DNA of 64,000 nt, taken from positions 31,761,723 to 31,825,722 of the forward strand of contig CM067318.1 in assembly GCA_034231615.1 (NCBI GenBank). Direction: 5' to 3'. The notes under the pieces are model-generated. The model had not been told where the DNA came from, did not search any database, and saw only the letters and a program-made list of their open reading frames with translations. The stretch is from Meghimatium bilineatum (Eukaryota > Mollusca > Gastropoda > Stylommatophora > Philomycidae). Below, piece after piece: positions 1 to 12,332 of this stretch. A program made the translations under genes and the position numbers. Position 1 is the first letter of the stretch. Every line of letters begins with the position of its first letter.

Positions 1-742
1 AGAGACACAAAAGTACTAATTCAAGCAGAAAAGTTTCAGTGTATGCCAAGCCATCCAATGAAGGAAAGATTCCAAAATCTAGCAATGGGACGACTGAAAA
101 GGAGCAGCTTTATCCATCAAGCTAAACGACTCCGTAGACAACTTACAGACCTACCTGAAGTTGACAGCCCCTTAAGGTCTGTACCAGAGCAAACCCCGTG
201 GAGTGAAAGCCATGGAATGCCAATATACATTCAGACCCATGTGAAAGGAATACTAAGCGAGGACGAACAGAACAGTGTGCAGCGAATGACAGTCACCCTC
301 AGTTTCCTGGATGAGGAATATCCACAAGATATATGGGTCAGAGTGTACACAGATGGGTCAGCACAGAATGCTGTGAGGAATGGAGGTGCAGGTGTATATA
401 TAGAATATCCACACAAGCCTAGAGATACAATCAGAACACCGACAGGAAAATTCTGCAATAATTATGATGCAGAAATCCAGGCAATTAGTATGGCAATTAG
501 TATGGCTCTGTCGGCCATGTGTACATGTGGACAGGCAGCACAGAGTGCCAAACATATACTTCAAGAGTGTTCTGAGCATGAAACGCTGAGGCAGACATAT
601 TGGCCAGAGGAAACAACACTGGAATCAAAACTCTATGGGACACTGTATGAACTACAAAAGACAGTGAGTTTTATTAAGGAGACAGAATTACAGATATAGA
701 CATGTTTCAAGTGAACGAAAGAAGAAGAAGAAGAAGAAGAGA
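1..742 (+). pseudogene. 3' end of an RNase H-bearing LINE (I-group), internally deleted
   Basis: An open frame at 43-699 (218 aa) carries the start of a retrotransposon RNase H domain: VYTDGSA with the first catalytic Asp (near residue 104), then NYDAEIQAI with the Glu. After that the frame jumps directly to a Cys-rich C-terminus (MCTCGQAAQ, HILQEC). The copy at 30145-30725 contains the missing block, including WIPSHCGIPGNEKAD, so about 350 bp is deleted here; a 12-bp direct duplication (GCAATTAGTATG twice) lies at the joint. Bases 1-42 continue the frame upstream (RDTKVL, also seen at 7.1 kb minus), so the element enters from outside the window. The 3' end is a GAA microsatellite (720-741). 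RNase H in such elements removes the RNA strand during target-primed reverse transcription. This copy lacks the last catalytic residues and must be inactive. Confidence 0.85.
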
Positions 743-2620
743 AAAGCATAATGTATCACTTTAGAAGGATAACTCCCAATGAGCCATAAGGTCTTATATT
801 TGTCGAGTCCGGAGGTAATCCATCACACTGGAGAAAACAAAATGAGTGTTGCGGTAACAGCGCAAAAGCTAGTATGAATGGAAAGATGTAAATGAAAATG
901 GTACTAATATTAAGAAAAATTACATGCACTTCAGCACAGACAATGCTTTGACTTTTTTTCATCAGGATCAAATAGAATGGACAAACCGTGGCGAATGATC
1001 ATAGTAACAAACATATGGTACGACCAGTAGCACTCAGTAAAATAAGAAGAGGAGAAATGAGGAGAAATATGATTCATGATTGTATGACAGGTATGGTTTC
1101 TCACTGAGATTTGAAGTTTGACATTTATTTAGAGGTGAGATCTGTGCAATACTTCATTTCATCGACTCAATGGGGCGGATTTGCCCATTTACTATTGCTT
1201 GAATTGGTGGATTTTCACAGGTATTCACAGGTAAACGTTTTGTATTTTGCAGCAGAGGCAAGCATGATCGTGCAATTTGAAGTGGGTGTGAATGATGTAT
1301 TTGACAAGATTGGTTCATCAAAGCTGAATGCGCAGAAGTGGAACGAACAGAATGAAATAAGTTTGCGATGCTGTTAATGAAGTCTACAGTTGCAATATCA
1401 CAAAACAGTTTTGCCTATGGCGAACTATATTATCAGCAAAATAGAAGTTAATAGACACCTTGGTAAAAATCGATATTTCTAATAGATTTTCACCTGTTCC
1501 TGGGTCCCTGCAGGTGTTATGATATAGTTGAGCTTCAGTAGATTCTCATCAGCGAAGATTTTAATCAACCAATTTCGAAAGTCACGCTTACAGTCAGAAA
1601 CTTTTATAACAGCGATCTGGTTGTTAAAACCACAAGTCGCAAAAAACCAATACCTTATAATATTCATACGGAAAAGATATAACATATTTTCTAATGAGTC
1701 ACACTTTAATGTGTTACAAAGACAACATCTGCACAGATTCTCATTTTGAAAATTTACTCAGATCCCGCGCTGACATTTAGTCTTAATAATAACGCATTCA
1801 CGTTTATAGACTGTACAATAACTTTAAATGTACAACATAACACACGTTATATGTGAATTAGAGAATAGATTAAACAGTAGCTGAAGTTCAAATCAAACAA
1901 GCAAACAGAGAAAACAACAAGCAAGCAATATGGATTTACAGCAGTAAGAACATTTGAGGACTTATATCGGACAAGTGCTTATAATTAATGAAAATAGATT
2001 AACACTATATGACAAAAGAAAGAGAGAAAGACTAAAAGAAACAACAAATAAAGAGAGGTATCATTGTGGGTCTCAACAACATGCAAAAACTACACAAAGC
2101 AGAATCACATCCCTGGAACTAGAGTGTGCTGATTGCTGTCCTGTGTACTGTATTCATCGCTGGGAGGGACATAGATAAATAAATGGATGGATGGACATAC
2201 AGAGATATGTAGACAAATAACATATACCGGATAGCTAAATAGGCAGACGGATATTTAGATACATAGGTAAGAACATAGGTAGGTAGGTTATTAGAGAGGT
2301 AAAAATTATAGACAGACGGACAGACAAGCAAGCAAACAGACAGTTTGATAGCTTCGCCCTCGTAGACGAGATCCCTTTCTCCTGCAGCACTGCCAATACG
2401 TTCAAATCCGAATGACAACCAATGTATTTTGCGCGTATTTATCTGTCCACCTGTGATAATTATTTATCACTATAGGGAGGTTACCACATCGGGCTGCAGT
2501 CTCAACAACCTGACCTTTGAGACCATAAAAATAGCATAGAGTTCCCTGCAAAGGCCTCAAGCCCATTTCAGTACAACTAGTAACTTTTGGAGTCTGTAGT
2601 TCCTATACTATCTCGATTTA
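743..2620. other. Unassigned AT-rich sequence with GATA/GACA-like simple repeat
   Basis: No exon, RNA gene or transposon is recognised here. An 88-codon frame at 1111-1377 has no family resemblance and no convincing splice context. From about 2170 to 2340 the sequence is degenerate GATA/GGTA/GACA low-complexity DNA. The rest is ordinary AT-rich DNA. Confidence 0.5.
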
Positions 2621-2633
2621 TTGTTATGAACAT

Positions 2634-2725
2634 AGCTATGATAAAACTATGATAACATCATAGATCACAGCTATGATAAAACTATGATAACAGCATTGAT
2701 CCCAGCTATGATAAAACTAAATTGT
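2634..2725. repeat. 35-bp tandem repeat, about 3 copies
   Basis: The core AGCTATGATAAAAC recurs at 2634, 2669 and 2704, a 35-bp period, with the second half of the unit diverging. Confidence 0.8.
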
Positions 2726-3049
2726 TATAATGTTCACTGTTGGGAGAAGAGTATCTCATTAACTAAAGATACTTTGAATTTCTATGTAATGTCACACACT
2801 CTCTTCTGTTGAATCCAAAATGAGGTTTTCAACGTTTTCTGATATCATTGATGACGTCCCGCAAATTATAGTTCCCTTTATCCTGGTACCGATTGAATCT
2901 TTGCTGTGCTTTGAAAAAAAAATGATGAGAATAGCATGAAAATAACGTTATAATAATAAAACAACAAAATAAAGAAAAAATGTACAGAAGAAGTAGAAGG
3001 ACCGAGAGAGATGAACAAGAATTGACTTACGAAACTGACAGAACATTTA

Positions 3050-3235
3050 GTGTTAGCTATGGAGAAAATAATAATTAACGTTAAACAACTATAGAGAAAA
3101 GTATATTTACTGTAAATCAGCAATGGAGAAAAGATATAGTGTTAAATAACTATCGAGAAGAGAAGAGTTAGTGTTAAATAACTATCGAGAAGAGAAGAGT
3201 TAGTGTTAAATAACTATTAAGAAAAGAAGTATTAT
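3050..3235. repeat. 32-bp tandem repeat, 3 clear copies plus diverged ones
   Basis: GTTAAATAACTAT followed by GAGAAGAGAAGAG recurs at 3141, 3173 and 3205. Diverged relatives (ATGGAGAAAA blocks) precede it from about 3050. Confidence 0.75.
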
Positions 3236-3514
3236 AATGACCTCATTAGGAGTGATGTCCCTCAAAGCTGAATTTTATTTCTATGATTTCATTGAAGGGA
3301 TTAGTTGAGGGTAAGAAGGACAAATGAAAGTATTGATTGATAATATTAAAGACTGGACAGTATTTTGATTCTCAACACTTAACGTAGAACGTAGAAGGGT
3401 GAATAGTCTTTTTGTGTGTGCTGATCTTTGAAAAGTTGCACTTTTAAAAGGTTTACGGCTTTGATGATGAAACCCTGGACTCCTCCAAATAATCACAAAT
3501 TAGGCTGGTAGGTG

Positions 3515-3800
3515 TATTCTTCTTCACCTTCTGCGTTCTCTTTCTGATACCCACCACGAAAATTCGCGTGGTTTCCGCCAGGAACCGTGAAGTACGTTGT
3601 AATGCAAGTTTCACAGCAAAACTATGTTATTTGCACCTCGGTTGCCTCATTCTGTGGCCCGGACATCCGAGACCCAGTACATCCGTTTTCGTCATTCTTT
3701 TAATTCGAGCAGTGGGCTTACCTAGCCCATGGAAGCCTGCCTATCTGTCAACAGGCGGCGGATGTGTATTGACTTAAGGGCTGGACGATTGTCGACATAT
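3515..3800 (-). repeat. Truncated copy of the 1.2-kb GC-richer dispersed repeat
   Basis: After a CTT-rich start this stretch follows the 14.88-15.1 kb repeat: GTGATTTCCGCC-like block, AAGTACGT, TTATTTGCACCTCGGTTG, GACATCCGAGACC, ACATCCG, and CTAGCCCATGG near the end. It breaks off after about 280 bp. The strand is given so that the GAA tail is 3', by analogy with the LINEs here. No coding capacity is seen. Confidence 0.75.
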
Positions 3801-4220
3801 TTGACATATTTTCAAAAGAATTTAATTTCTCCTTCCGTGCTTTTGTTAAGTTTTCAACTCTCGCAGCCAAATGTCAACACGGATATCACATTGGATTTGA
3901 ACAGTCGTAGTTTGGTACATTTTCGTATTGTTTGTTATTTCTATATTTTTTAAATGTTGCAGATGTCTCGTGATGTCCACGCTATTCTGATAGAAATCTC
4001 TTTTATTGTATCTCCATCGTGTGTCCTTGTTGCCTAAATGAGAAAAGTTTTCAACTGTCTTTATTCTTTCTCCGTTGAGAATGTTTTTTTTTTAAATTGC
4101 AGTTTATAAAATGCATGCTCTTAGTCTTAGAATTTTTCACTTGAAGGCCAGTTTATTCTGAAAAATGACAAAATACAATAAACCTGTGCGTTAGCAGGAA
4201 ATATAATGGTAACGCAGAAT
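3801..4220. other. Unassigned AT-rich sequence
   Basis: No gene, repeat family or RNA is recognised. Confidence 0.4.
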
Positions 4221-4224
4221 TATC

Positions 4225-4665
4225 AGAATCAAAAACGAAAATATCAGAAGACTAATTAATACAACCTCAGTTTCCAAATTACATCAGAAGACTAATTTAC
4301 ACAACCCCAGTTTTTATTAACCATAACTCCAGTTTTTAGATTACATAAGAAGACTAATTAACACAACACCAATTGTAAGATTACATTAGAACGCGAATTA
4401 AGAAAATCCACTTTTTATATTTAATTGAAAGACTAATTAACAAAATCCCAGGCGTAGATTACAACAGAAGACTAACAAGTCTTTAGATTAGATCATAAAA
4501 CTAATGAACACAATCGCAGTTTTTAAATTACATCAGATGTCTAAATAACACAACCCACGTTTTTATATTACATTATAAGACAAATTAACATAATCCCAAG
4601 TTTTAGATTACATCAGAAAACTAACACAGCCTTATTTTTAGATTACATTAGAGGACAATAGATTA
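4225..4665. repeat. Degenerate tandem array of about 40-45 bp units
   Basis: Blocks of the form TTAGATTACATCAGAAGACTA then ATTAACACAACCCCAGTTTT recur about ten times with substitutions and indels. The strong decay suggests an old array. Confidence 0.75.
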
Positions 4666-4737
4666 AGAGGTTCACACACGTCTCCAGACTACAACCAAAC
4701 AGTGATACCCAAAAAGCAATGCTACTTATAATTCGAA

Positions 4738-4806
4738 AATGGTTAACAATTAAGATGGCTATGATGTTAACAATTAAGATGGCTGTGAGGTTAATAATTA
4801 AGATGG
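4738..4806. repeat. Three copies of a 24-26 bp unit
   Basis: GTTAACAATTAAGATGGC occurs three times with single-base changes. Confidence 0.75.
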
Positions 4807-4911
4807 CATTGAAACTGTATGCATATAGTATTTACGTAGAACACAAGCTATTTTAGTGTTACGACCACTAACAGTCTTTGGGACTATGATTGATAAAATA
4901 ATACAAATACC

Positions 4912-4980
4912 AAAATACAAGACATATTCAACGTTTCAAACATTTCTAACTGTTGAAACGTTGAAAATGTCTTGTATTTT
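4912..4980. repeat. Near-perfect hairpin, 27-bp arms and 15-nt loop
   Basis: The left arm 4912-4938 (AAAATACAAGACATATTCAA...) is matched by its reverse complement at 4954-4980 with one mismatch (T/A). The loop is 4939-4953. Confidence 0.9.
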
Positions 4981-5345
4981 ACAGAACGTTTTGAATAGAT
5001 ACACATACACATGTAGCACACTATCATAAAACACCAACGTCGATGATGAACTGCACACAATGATCGTCAAGGCAAATAGCACTTTCGGAAGATAGTTCGC
5101 AAATGTGTGACGAAGAAATGGCATTAACCTACAAAGCTGAAATTTTACATAGCAGTGGTACTTCCAGTGCTGTTTTACGCTGGCAAAACATGAACTGTGT
5201 ATAGGCAACATGTGAGGAAACTCAATCACTTTCACACAAAAGTGTCTCCATACATTCTGTAAAACTGTCCTCAGAATGAACAACAAACACATTGGCCGAA
5301 AGGCTCCACCTTGCAGAGATGTGTAGAATAAAAGAGGTAATCCAG
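4975..5345 (+). pseudogene. Decayed RT-LINE fragment (post-RT region of the zinc-finger LINE family)
   Basis: The plus strand, with stops and small indels, reads like the minus-strand element at 21.24-21.94 kb: STFGRL, then RRNGI, KFYIAVVLPVLFYA, TVYRQHVRKLNHFHT. These are the conserved thumb/linker residues downstream of reverse transcriptase in this LINE family. At the DNA level the block GTGGTACTTCCAGTGCTG is shared with the reverse complement of 21.84 kb. The 160-codon open frame on the opposite strand (4936-5418) is only its shadow. Just downstream, 5346-5494 holds nothing I recognise. Confidence 0.75.
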
Positions 5346-5494
5346 ACAATGAGTAGAATATACTTTTAAAAACGTGTCTGACGTTGTATACATCAACCAA
5401 ACATAGCGTTCTTAGCAAATGGCTGATACATCACTGTAGATTATTACATCAAGAACACGCTACATACATCATTTTCACATTGTATTAAATATCA

Positions 5495-5821
5495 ACAGAC
5501 ATATTTCTAGCTATTGAGTCTAATGTCGACACAAATATTTCTAGCCATTGTGTCTATTGTTGGCGTACATATTTCTAGTCATTCTGTCTAAAACTGCTGC
5601 ATATATTTCTAGCCATACTGTCTAATGTTAGGCAACATATTTCTAAACATTTTGTCTAATTTTGACGCATATATTTCTAACCTTTCCATCTAATGTCGGC
5701 ACACATATTTCTAGACATTTTGTCTAATTTTGGCTCACATATTTGTAGCTGTTTTGTCTAATGTTGGCGGACATATTTCTAGCCATTTTGTTTAACTATG
5801 GCGAACATATTTCTATCTGTT
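5495..5821. repeat. 34-bp minisatellite I, left part (diverged copies)
   Basis: Units such as CATATTTCTAGCCATT followed by TTGTCTAATGTTGGCG repeat at about 34 bp, roughly ten copies with heavy divergence. The same family resumes at 12333 after the LINE block, in the same orientation, so the two were one array. Confidence 0.9.
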
Positions 5822-8800
5822 TTTCTTCTCTTTCTTCTTCTTTCGTTCGCCTGGAACATGCCTATTTCTGAATTTGTGTTTCTTCTATAAACTTGACAAG
5901 TGTTTTGAGACTCTCACAGAGGACCGTAGAGTTTTTCTTCCACTGTTGTTTCTCTGGGTCAGTGTTTTTGCCTTAGCATTTCCTTTTCCAAGCATTCCTG
6001 AAGAATATGCTCTGCTGTCTGATGTGTCTGTCGACATGTATACATAGCAGTGTTGCCAATCTTAAAATTTGTATAAATGTGGTTGCGGATTCAGTTGTGT
6101 CTTGTTCTGCGGCACAGAATGGCAACTTGTAAGGTATGTTCATAATTTGGTAGTCATCTTGTGTTAGATACGGCTTTCTAATTGTCTTTATCATGTTTCT
6201 TTTGATGGAACGTTATTTGCACATCTGGTTGGTCATCAACAGCTCCCTCCTTTCTCGTTTCCAGGTATTCCACAATGTGATGGTAACCACTGCATAACTA
6301 CTTTACGCTGATTTCTTAATTCATGCAGTAGTATTTGAAGGTCTGGTAATTTTTCTTGATTCGAGCACTTGGAGTGGTGATCTGTCAGGAGTACTACTGG
6401 ATGTGAATCAAGATTGGTGCTCAGCCTTTTTTCAGTTGCCACCTTTAATTGCCTGGATATCTGACTCATAATAATTTTGACACTCGAATGTCCCCGTTGG
6501 TAGTTTAATTTTATCCTAACATTATTTAGGAACTATATATATATATGAATTCCTACTCCTCACTTTCTCAATGCATTTCTTGCTGACCTATCTGTATATA
6601 CTCTGATCCATATGTCTCGTTTGTATTCGTCCGCCAGTAGACACAGAAACTGTCTTGCGTTGTACACTATTCTGTTCATTCTTACTGAAAGTTTCTTTCA
6701 CCTCATTCTGGGTGGGAATAGATAATCCCCTACGGAGCTACGGAGTTACGTGCTATGAGTGGTATACTCGGCAAGCGGCGTGGCGCTTCGTTGAGAGGGA
6801 CGGAGTACATATGAGAAACCGAGTACAGTGAAGTCAATCTTCTACGACTTTTAAATCCCTTTTTAATAGATAATCCCCTATCCTCTCTCCCGAAGGTTTG
6901 TTCTGGTATAGACTTTAGATCAAAGCTTGTCAACTTCAGGCAAGTTTGAGATTTTTGTACGGAGTCGTTAGACCTGATGGATAAAGCTACGTCTTTTCAA
7001 CCACCCCATTGCTAAGTTTTGAAATATGTCTTTCATTGGATGACTTGACACACAATGACACCTTTCTGCATGTATTAGCACTTTTGTGTCTCTGCGTTCA
7101 CTCTGTGTTTGTATCCTCCACATTTTCTCCATCTCTACTATGGGTGTTGATTTTACTGCCCACATGATGATCCTAAGTTTCTGATTTAGCACCTTTTCTA
7201 GTTAATCTGATGTAGTATTTGATGCAGGGTACCATACAGTAGACCCATATGCCAAGTGTGGTCGTATATCCATCTGGTAAACTGTACTTTATTTTTTTAC
7301 ATTATTTCCCTATATGGTCTCACTTAGTTTTCTCAAGATGGCTAATGTTCTTCTGGTCTTTGCTGCTGCTGTGTTGATGTATTATGTGAGCTCACTTCCG
7401 TTGTAATCCCACTGTCATTTGAGACTCCGAGATATGTTGGTTCTTTTGTCTTCTTTCAAGAGCTCTCCATTATCTTACTGTCATCAACTTTTTATTTTGG
7501 TGAAAGAGTAAAATGAGTAGTGCTGCACTTATCTATTATGATGCTGACGCATTCTCTGTTTGCCATGTGGTTAAGGCATCCAGTGCTCTTTGTACCTGTT
7601 TGGCAGCAGCTGTCGCATGTTATTCCGTACACCATATTACTAAGTCATCAGCATACATTGCCAATCTTGTACCATGTGGTAGCTCAGCCACCAGATCATT
7701 GATGTAGACCAGAAACAGTGTGGAGGGCAATACCCTTCCCTGTGGTACCCCATAACGTAGTAGGACTTTCTTGCTTGTGTAAATATATATCTGTGCTCTA
7801 GATTTTCTGTTATGTATGTATGATTTTATCCATTTATACACTAAATCATTCACTACGCAAGTTTTCTAGAAGTCGTCCTTTCCAAACGTTGTCGAAAGCT
7901 TTCAGTAGGTCTACTCAGGCTGCTACGACAAGTTTCTTATCTTAAAATGCATCCACTACCTCTAAGATAAAGTATGTTGCCTGATCTTCAATGGAGTAGC
8001 AATGACTGAAGCCTGCTTGCTGTGATACAAGGTTTTTGCTATCTTGGTATCAGTGCAGCCTGTGGTTGATAATACGCCCTATAGATTTGCCTAGTGAACT
8101 TGTGAGACTGATTAGCACGTAGTTGGAGACTGTGGTGCTGCCTTTTCCTTTATTTTGAATTTGTATCATGATTGCTTCATTCCAAGTTTGTGGAACTTTG
8201 TAGCCCAACATATATTGATGATCTGTAGCAGCTTTGTTTTTTTCTGCAATTCCCCAGATTTTATATAATTTCATTGGACACTCCATCAGCACCATGTAAC
8301 TTCTTCATTTGTAATTTAGATACTGCATGCTCTAGTTCTCTCAATGTGATTGGTGTCTCAATGACTTCAGATATTGCTTCATGTTGTTTTTTCTCTTCTC
8401 AAAATCTCCTGTTGTTTCTCTGGGCTAATTTTGATGTTTGTCTTCAACATATTAGTCTACAAGGTAGTCAGCTTCCTGATTTCTCATGAGGATGATTCCA
8501 TCTTTTTGTAATGTTACCTTTTGATTTATCCCAGTACCTTCATCAATTAGTTATTTTACCAACTTTCATAATCTCCTGGTATCCCTCTCAAGGTTCAGCG
8601 ATTCGGTTTTCTCTCTCTCTCAGATGCTACACCTATCTTGTAGCTCTGACTCTCTAAAATTGGCCTTAACCCTGTTGATATATATTATGGTGCTCTTGAC
8701 ATGTTCTTAATTTCTAACTGCTGTCGCATTGTTTCCACTATATTTTGCAGTATTTCTATTTCACTACTCCAATAAAATCTGTAGTTTTTACGGGCTCCTC

Positions 8801-9497
8801 TAGTGATGGTCTTACATCTACATAATTCATTGTCTACCTTATTGATATCTTTGTCTGTAGGTAGGTCTTTGGCTAGTACACCTGTGTAGTATGGATAAAT
8901 TGTCCAGTTTATCTTCTTGTAGTTCCACCTAGAGAAAATGCTGCGTTCTTTAATATATTCATTATCTACAGTCTGAAAGAAAAGTCGGTGGTCGCTGCCT
9001 CCAAGCTGTTTTCAACAACACGATTGATGTTTCACTCCAATTTTGGTGAGTGAAATGCCACGTCTGTTGTAAAGGTAGTATGGCATGATCTGGAGGAGAA
9101 GGTTGTGGGGTCAATTGCTTGGTTGATCAGGTCATGCTATAAGTCATAAACGTACACATTCATGTTAATTGTATCTTTTTTCTAGTTCCTCACCTCTCCT
9201 ATCCATGTGAATATAGCCCCCAACATTGCTAGTGGTTAGTGAAGTCTCCGCATGCAGTTTTCCTTGCACTGAGATTGTGTCTACAGCTAACGGGAAGTCA
9301 TTTCGACAATAGTGGCTGAGGAGGTGGAATTCGGTACTTTCTGTCCTGAGGTGGAGCATTTGACATTATACTCTCTTCATATGTTTCTAGTTGGCATACA
9401 CTGGTATTGTTCTTAACCATCGTCGGTATACCACCCTTTCGCCTGTTTATTCGGTCTGATCGAAAGCATTTGAGCATTTCTATCTGTCTATCCATTC
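5822..9497 (-). pseudogene. I-group LINE with endonuclease, RT and RNase H, decayed and 5'-truncated
   Basis: Reading the minus strand from high to low coordinate gives a domain order typical of RNase H LINEs. An endonuclease remnant comes first (9495-9165: KGGIPTMVKNN, then GGYIHMDRRGEELE). RT follows: NYVLISLTSSLGKSI and IINHRL near 8295-8060; YGVPQG, LVYINDL and the catalytic MYADDL at 7853-7620. The MLNQKLRIIM linker is at 7192-6968. RNase H includes VYTDRS at about 6600 and QWLPSHCGIPGNEK at about 6250. A C-terminal region lies at 6194-5973. The 3' end is a GAA tract (CTT on plus, 5822-5845). Frameshifts and stops break every domain, and the first RNase H motif reads YTDRS instead of YTDGS. 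The 5' end abuts the next LINE at about 9498. It is dead but the family is clear. Confidence 0.85.
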
Positions 9498-10116
9498 GCT
9501 AAACTCTTTATTGCCTCTCAGCGTCAGAGGTAGAAGAGTTCTCTAGAGATGTCCCTCGCCTGTGCTGAATATATTGTGGAATTTGTTGCCTCTTTTATTT
9601 CTGTGGTCCATCGTTGTCGAGGTCGGCCTCTAGGTCTTCCCTCACTGTATCTGTGTAGCATAACTTGCTGTGGTATGCTGTCTGGTGGTAGTCTGCTGGT
9701 GTGTTAAAACCATTTGATTTGTTAGCTCTTAACATACTCCAAGATTGAGGCGGTGACGGTTCTTTGTCTAATGTCCTCGTTTCCCACTCTGTCTCTTTGT
9801 GATATTCCTAGGATTTTGCGTAGGCATGCCATTTCAGCAGTCACTAATTTACGCTTGTCTTGTGCTGTCGCTGTCCATGTTTGTCATTGGTAGCACAGCG
9901 TTGGCATAATAATCGTTTTGAATAGTGTTATTCTGGTGTTTAAATCTACATTTTTTATTCTGAAGATTGGTGTCATTTTCCCTAGGGCTTGGTATGCTTT
10001 ACTAAATCTATTGTGTATTTCTTTACTGCTCTTGTCGTTTGTTACTATATTGCTTCCTAGATATGTGAATTCTGTCACTTGTTTAAATCTGTTGTTTCCA
10101 ATATATATATTATATT

Positions 10117-10204
<88 letters not shown>

Positions 10205-12330
10205 TGTTTCTTTCTGTTCTTCCTATCTTCATTACTTCGGTCTTTTCTATGTTCATCTTCATGTTAAAGGTTTGGCATGTTTGATGTAACCTGTCTATTT
10301 GTCTTTGTAGTTGCTCTTCTGATAATGCTACTAGTGCTTGATCGTCTGCAAGTAGCAATTCGTTTAAGTTATCCTCCAGATTGCTTTCTTCCGTTGTCAT
10401 TGCTACTTTGCAGATGTGATCTATATATGTTAAAAACAATAGGGGGGATAGTACACATCCCTGTCTCACTCCCGAGTGAATTTGAAAATAATCAGATGTG
10501 CCTGAGCTCGATCTTACTGCGCATTGATTATTGGCGTATATGCTCTGACATAGGCTTATCAGATGTTGGGGAACTCCATATGTCTGTAATGTTATCCATA
10601 ATTGTGCTATATCCACTCTGTCAAAAGCTTTCTCTTGGTCAACGAGAGCCAAATATAAATCTTGGTTATGTTTTGTCGATCTTTCTGCAAGTTGTTTGAA
10701 GGCGAAGATTACATCTGTACAGATTTTAGTTTTTCGAAAGCTTCTTTGCGTGTTGTTGAGCTGTGGTTCTATATATGCGCGCATCCTTCTCTCTAGTATT
10801 TTGCTAAAGATTGTTCCTATGTGGCCTAAGAGTGATATGCCTTTATACTTAGTGCAGTCCATCTTACTGACTTTTGTCTTCCAGATTGGAAAAATCATCG
10901 CTGTATTCCATTATTGCGATGTCTTTTGTGTTTTCCATATCACATTGAACAATCTGTGTAACCACTTTATACCTGTCACTATTCGCATTTTTATTAGTTC
11001 TATACGTATTCCGTCTTTTTCTAGGGCGTTGCTGTTTGGTGTATATTTAACTGCGTCTTTAATTTAGGATTTCAGGATGTATGGTTCTAGGTCTTCTTCT
11101 ATTGTATTTATTGTTGTGATCTCTTCTTCTTCTTTTAAATTTAACAGTTGCTTGAAGCAATTTTTCCATCTTTTCATGATTTCTTGGGGCTTATTTAGTA
11201 TGTAGCCCTGTTCATTATTTCTGTTGGTTCGTAGATGTCTTTTTTACTTCTCAGGTTTTGTACTTTCTTGTAGAACATCTTTGGTGCGTTTCGTCTATCC
11301 TTGTTTAGTATTTTTCCATATTCTTGCCATGGCTTAATTTTTGCAGATTTTATGATTTTCTTGGTGTTAATCTTGACGTCTCGTATGGTAAGTAATCTCC
11401 GTGCATTTTTACTGCTGCCCATTTTTTGTATTTCTGTGTTTTATCTTTCGTTGCATTCTTTACCTCTTCTGTCCGCCAAACTGTTATTTTTGGTTTCGTG
11501 CCTTTATGGTTTTTATATCCGCATATTTTTCCTGCTGTTTGTACGATGGTATTTTTGAAATATTTCCATTCTTCTTCTATGTGTTGTGTGTTCTCAGGTA
11601 ACTTTTCAAATTCTTCGATAACTTCCTGGATATCTTTTTCGCGCATGTTTAGTTCTTCTAATTTCTGTATATCTAGTTGCCCCTGGTGCTTTGTGCTTTT
11701 CTTGTGCGCGATATTTTTCGCTCAGTTTGTTTTGACGGTTATTATTACTGCTTTATGGCCAGTGTCTGCACACATGTTAGGTATTACTCGTTTGAGCACT
11801 TGACGTATCTTATTTTGGTATTAACATCCTTGTTGAGATGGTTTCTTGCCAGCAGTATACATTTATTTGCGCTTCATTTAAAGTATTTTCGAGTTATACT
11901 TTTTTGTTGTTGATACCTTCAGCATTCCAGTGTATTATTTTTAATGGTCTAAGTTTTTGGCCAGTTGCTCTGTTCTCATGCCTCTTGGCTCCTCTGGGTA
12001 ATTGAGAAGAACTTCAAGTAGCTGGAATTATACCCTTTCGAAGCATAGGGCCCAGCACGGTCCCTGGCTGGATGTACGTTACAGCGAAGGCACCATAACA
12101 TACATCAAATATAAACATATTCTCACTGCATGTGTTGGTACTTATCAACCTGATTGATGTGTTACGCTTTTTGGCTGTTTGTCTCTGTCTTCAGCACATG
12201 TACTTACTAGGACAGATTGTGGTCTTGATTGATTTTAGGAGGGCCTGGTGAGTTATAGTTTTCAGTCTCTGCTGGCAGAACTAAGCCGCGGGAAAGCTCT
12301 GGCCTCGATAGGGCTATTTTGTATACTATT
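9498..12330 (-). pseudogene. RTE-like LINE, nearly full RT but disrupted
   Basis: The minus frame 10898-10110 (262 aa) is a reverse transcriptase: YKGISLLGHIGTIFSKILERR, LVDQEKAFDRVD, GVRQGCVLSPLLF, catalytic LLADDQALVA, NIEKTEVMKIGR. Upstream on the minus strand, 11646-11195 gives the Lys-rich pre-RT segment (VWRTEEVKNATKDK, KKWAAVK, RNAPKMFYKKVQ). Downstream, 10078-9884 gives FTYLGSNIV and ITLFKTIIMPTLCYQ, followed by the C-terminal tail to about 9510 and an AATAAAG-containing end. A TA microsatellite (10120-10201) breaks the frame right after the RT core. 12000-12330 is probably the 5' untranslated part. The whole block sits inside minisatellite I. Confidence 0.85.
10101..10201. repeat. 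TA microsatellite inside the LINE RT frame
   Basis: About 40 uninterrupted TA units at 10120-10201, with a short imperfect stretch in front. It lies between the codons for MKIGRTERN and those for VTEFTYLGS of the same LINE. Confidence 0.95.
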
Positions 12331-12332
12331 GG

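Noticed and set aside
4936-5418. 160-codon minus frame
   Set aside because: Antisense shadow of a plus-strand LINE remnant.
11301-11913. Plus-strand hydrophobic frames over the RTE-like LINE
   Set aside because: Shadows of the Lys-rich pre-RT region on the minus strand.
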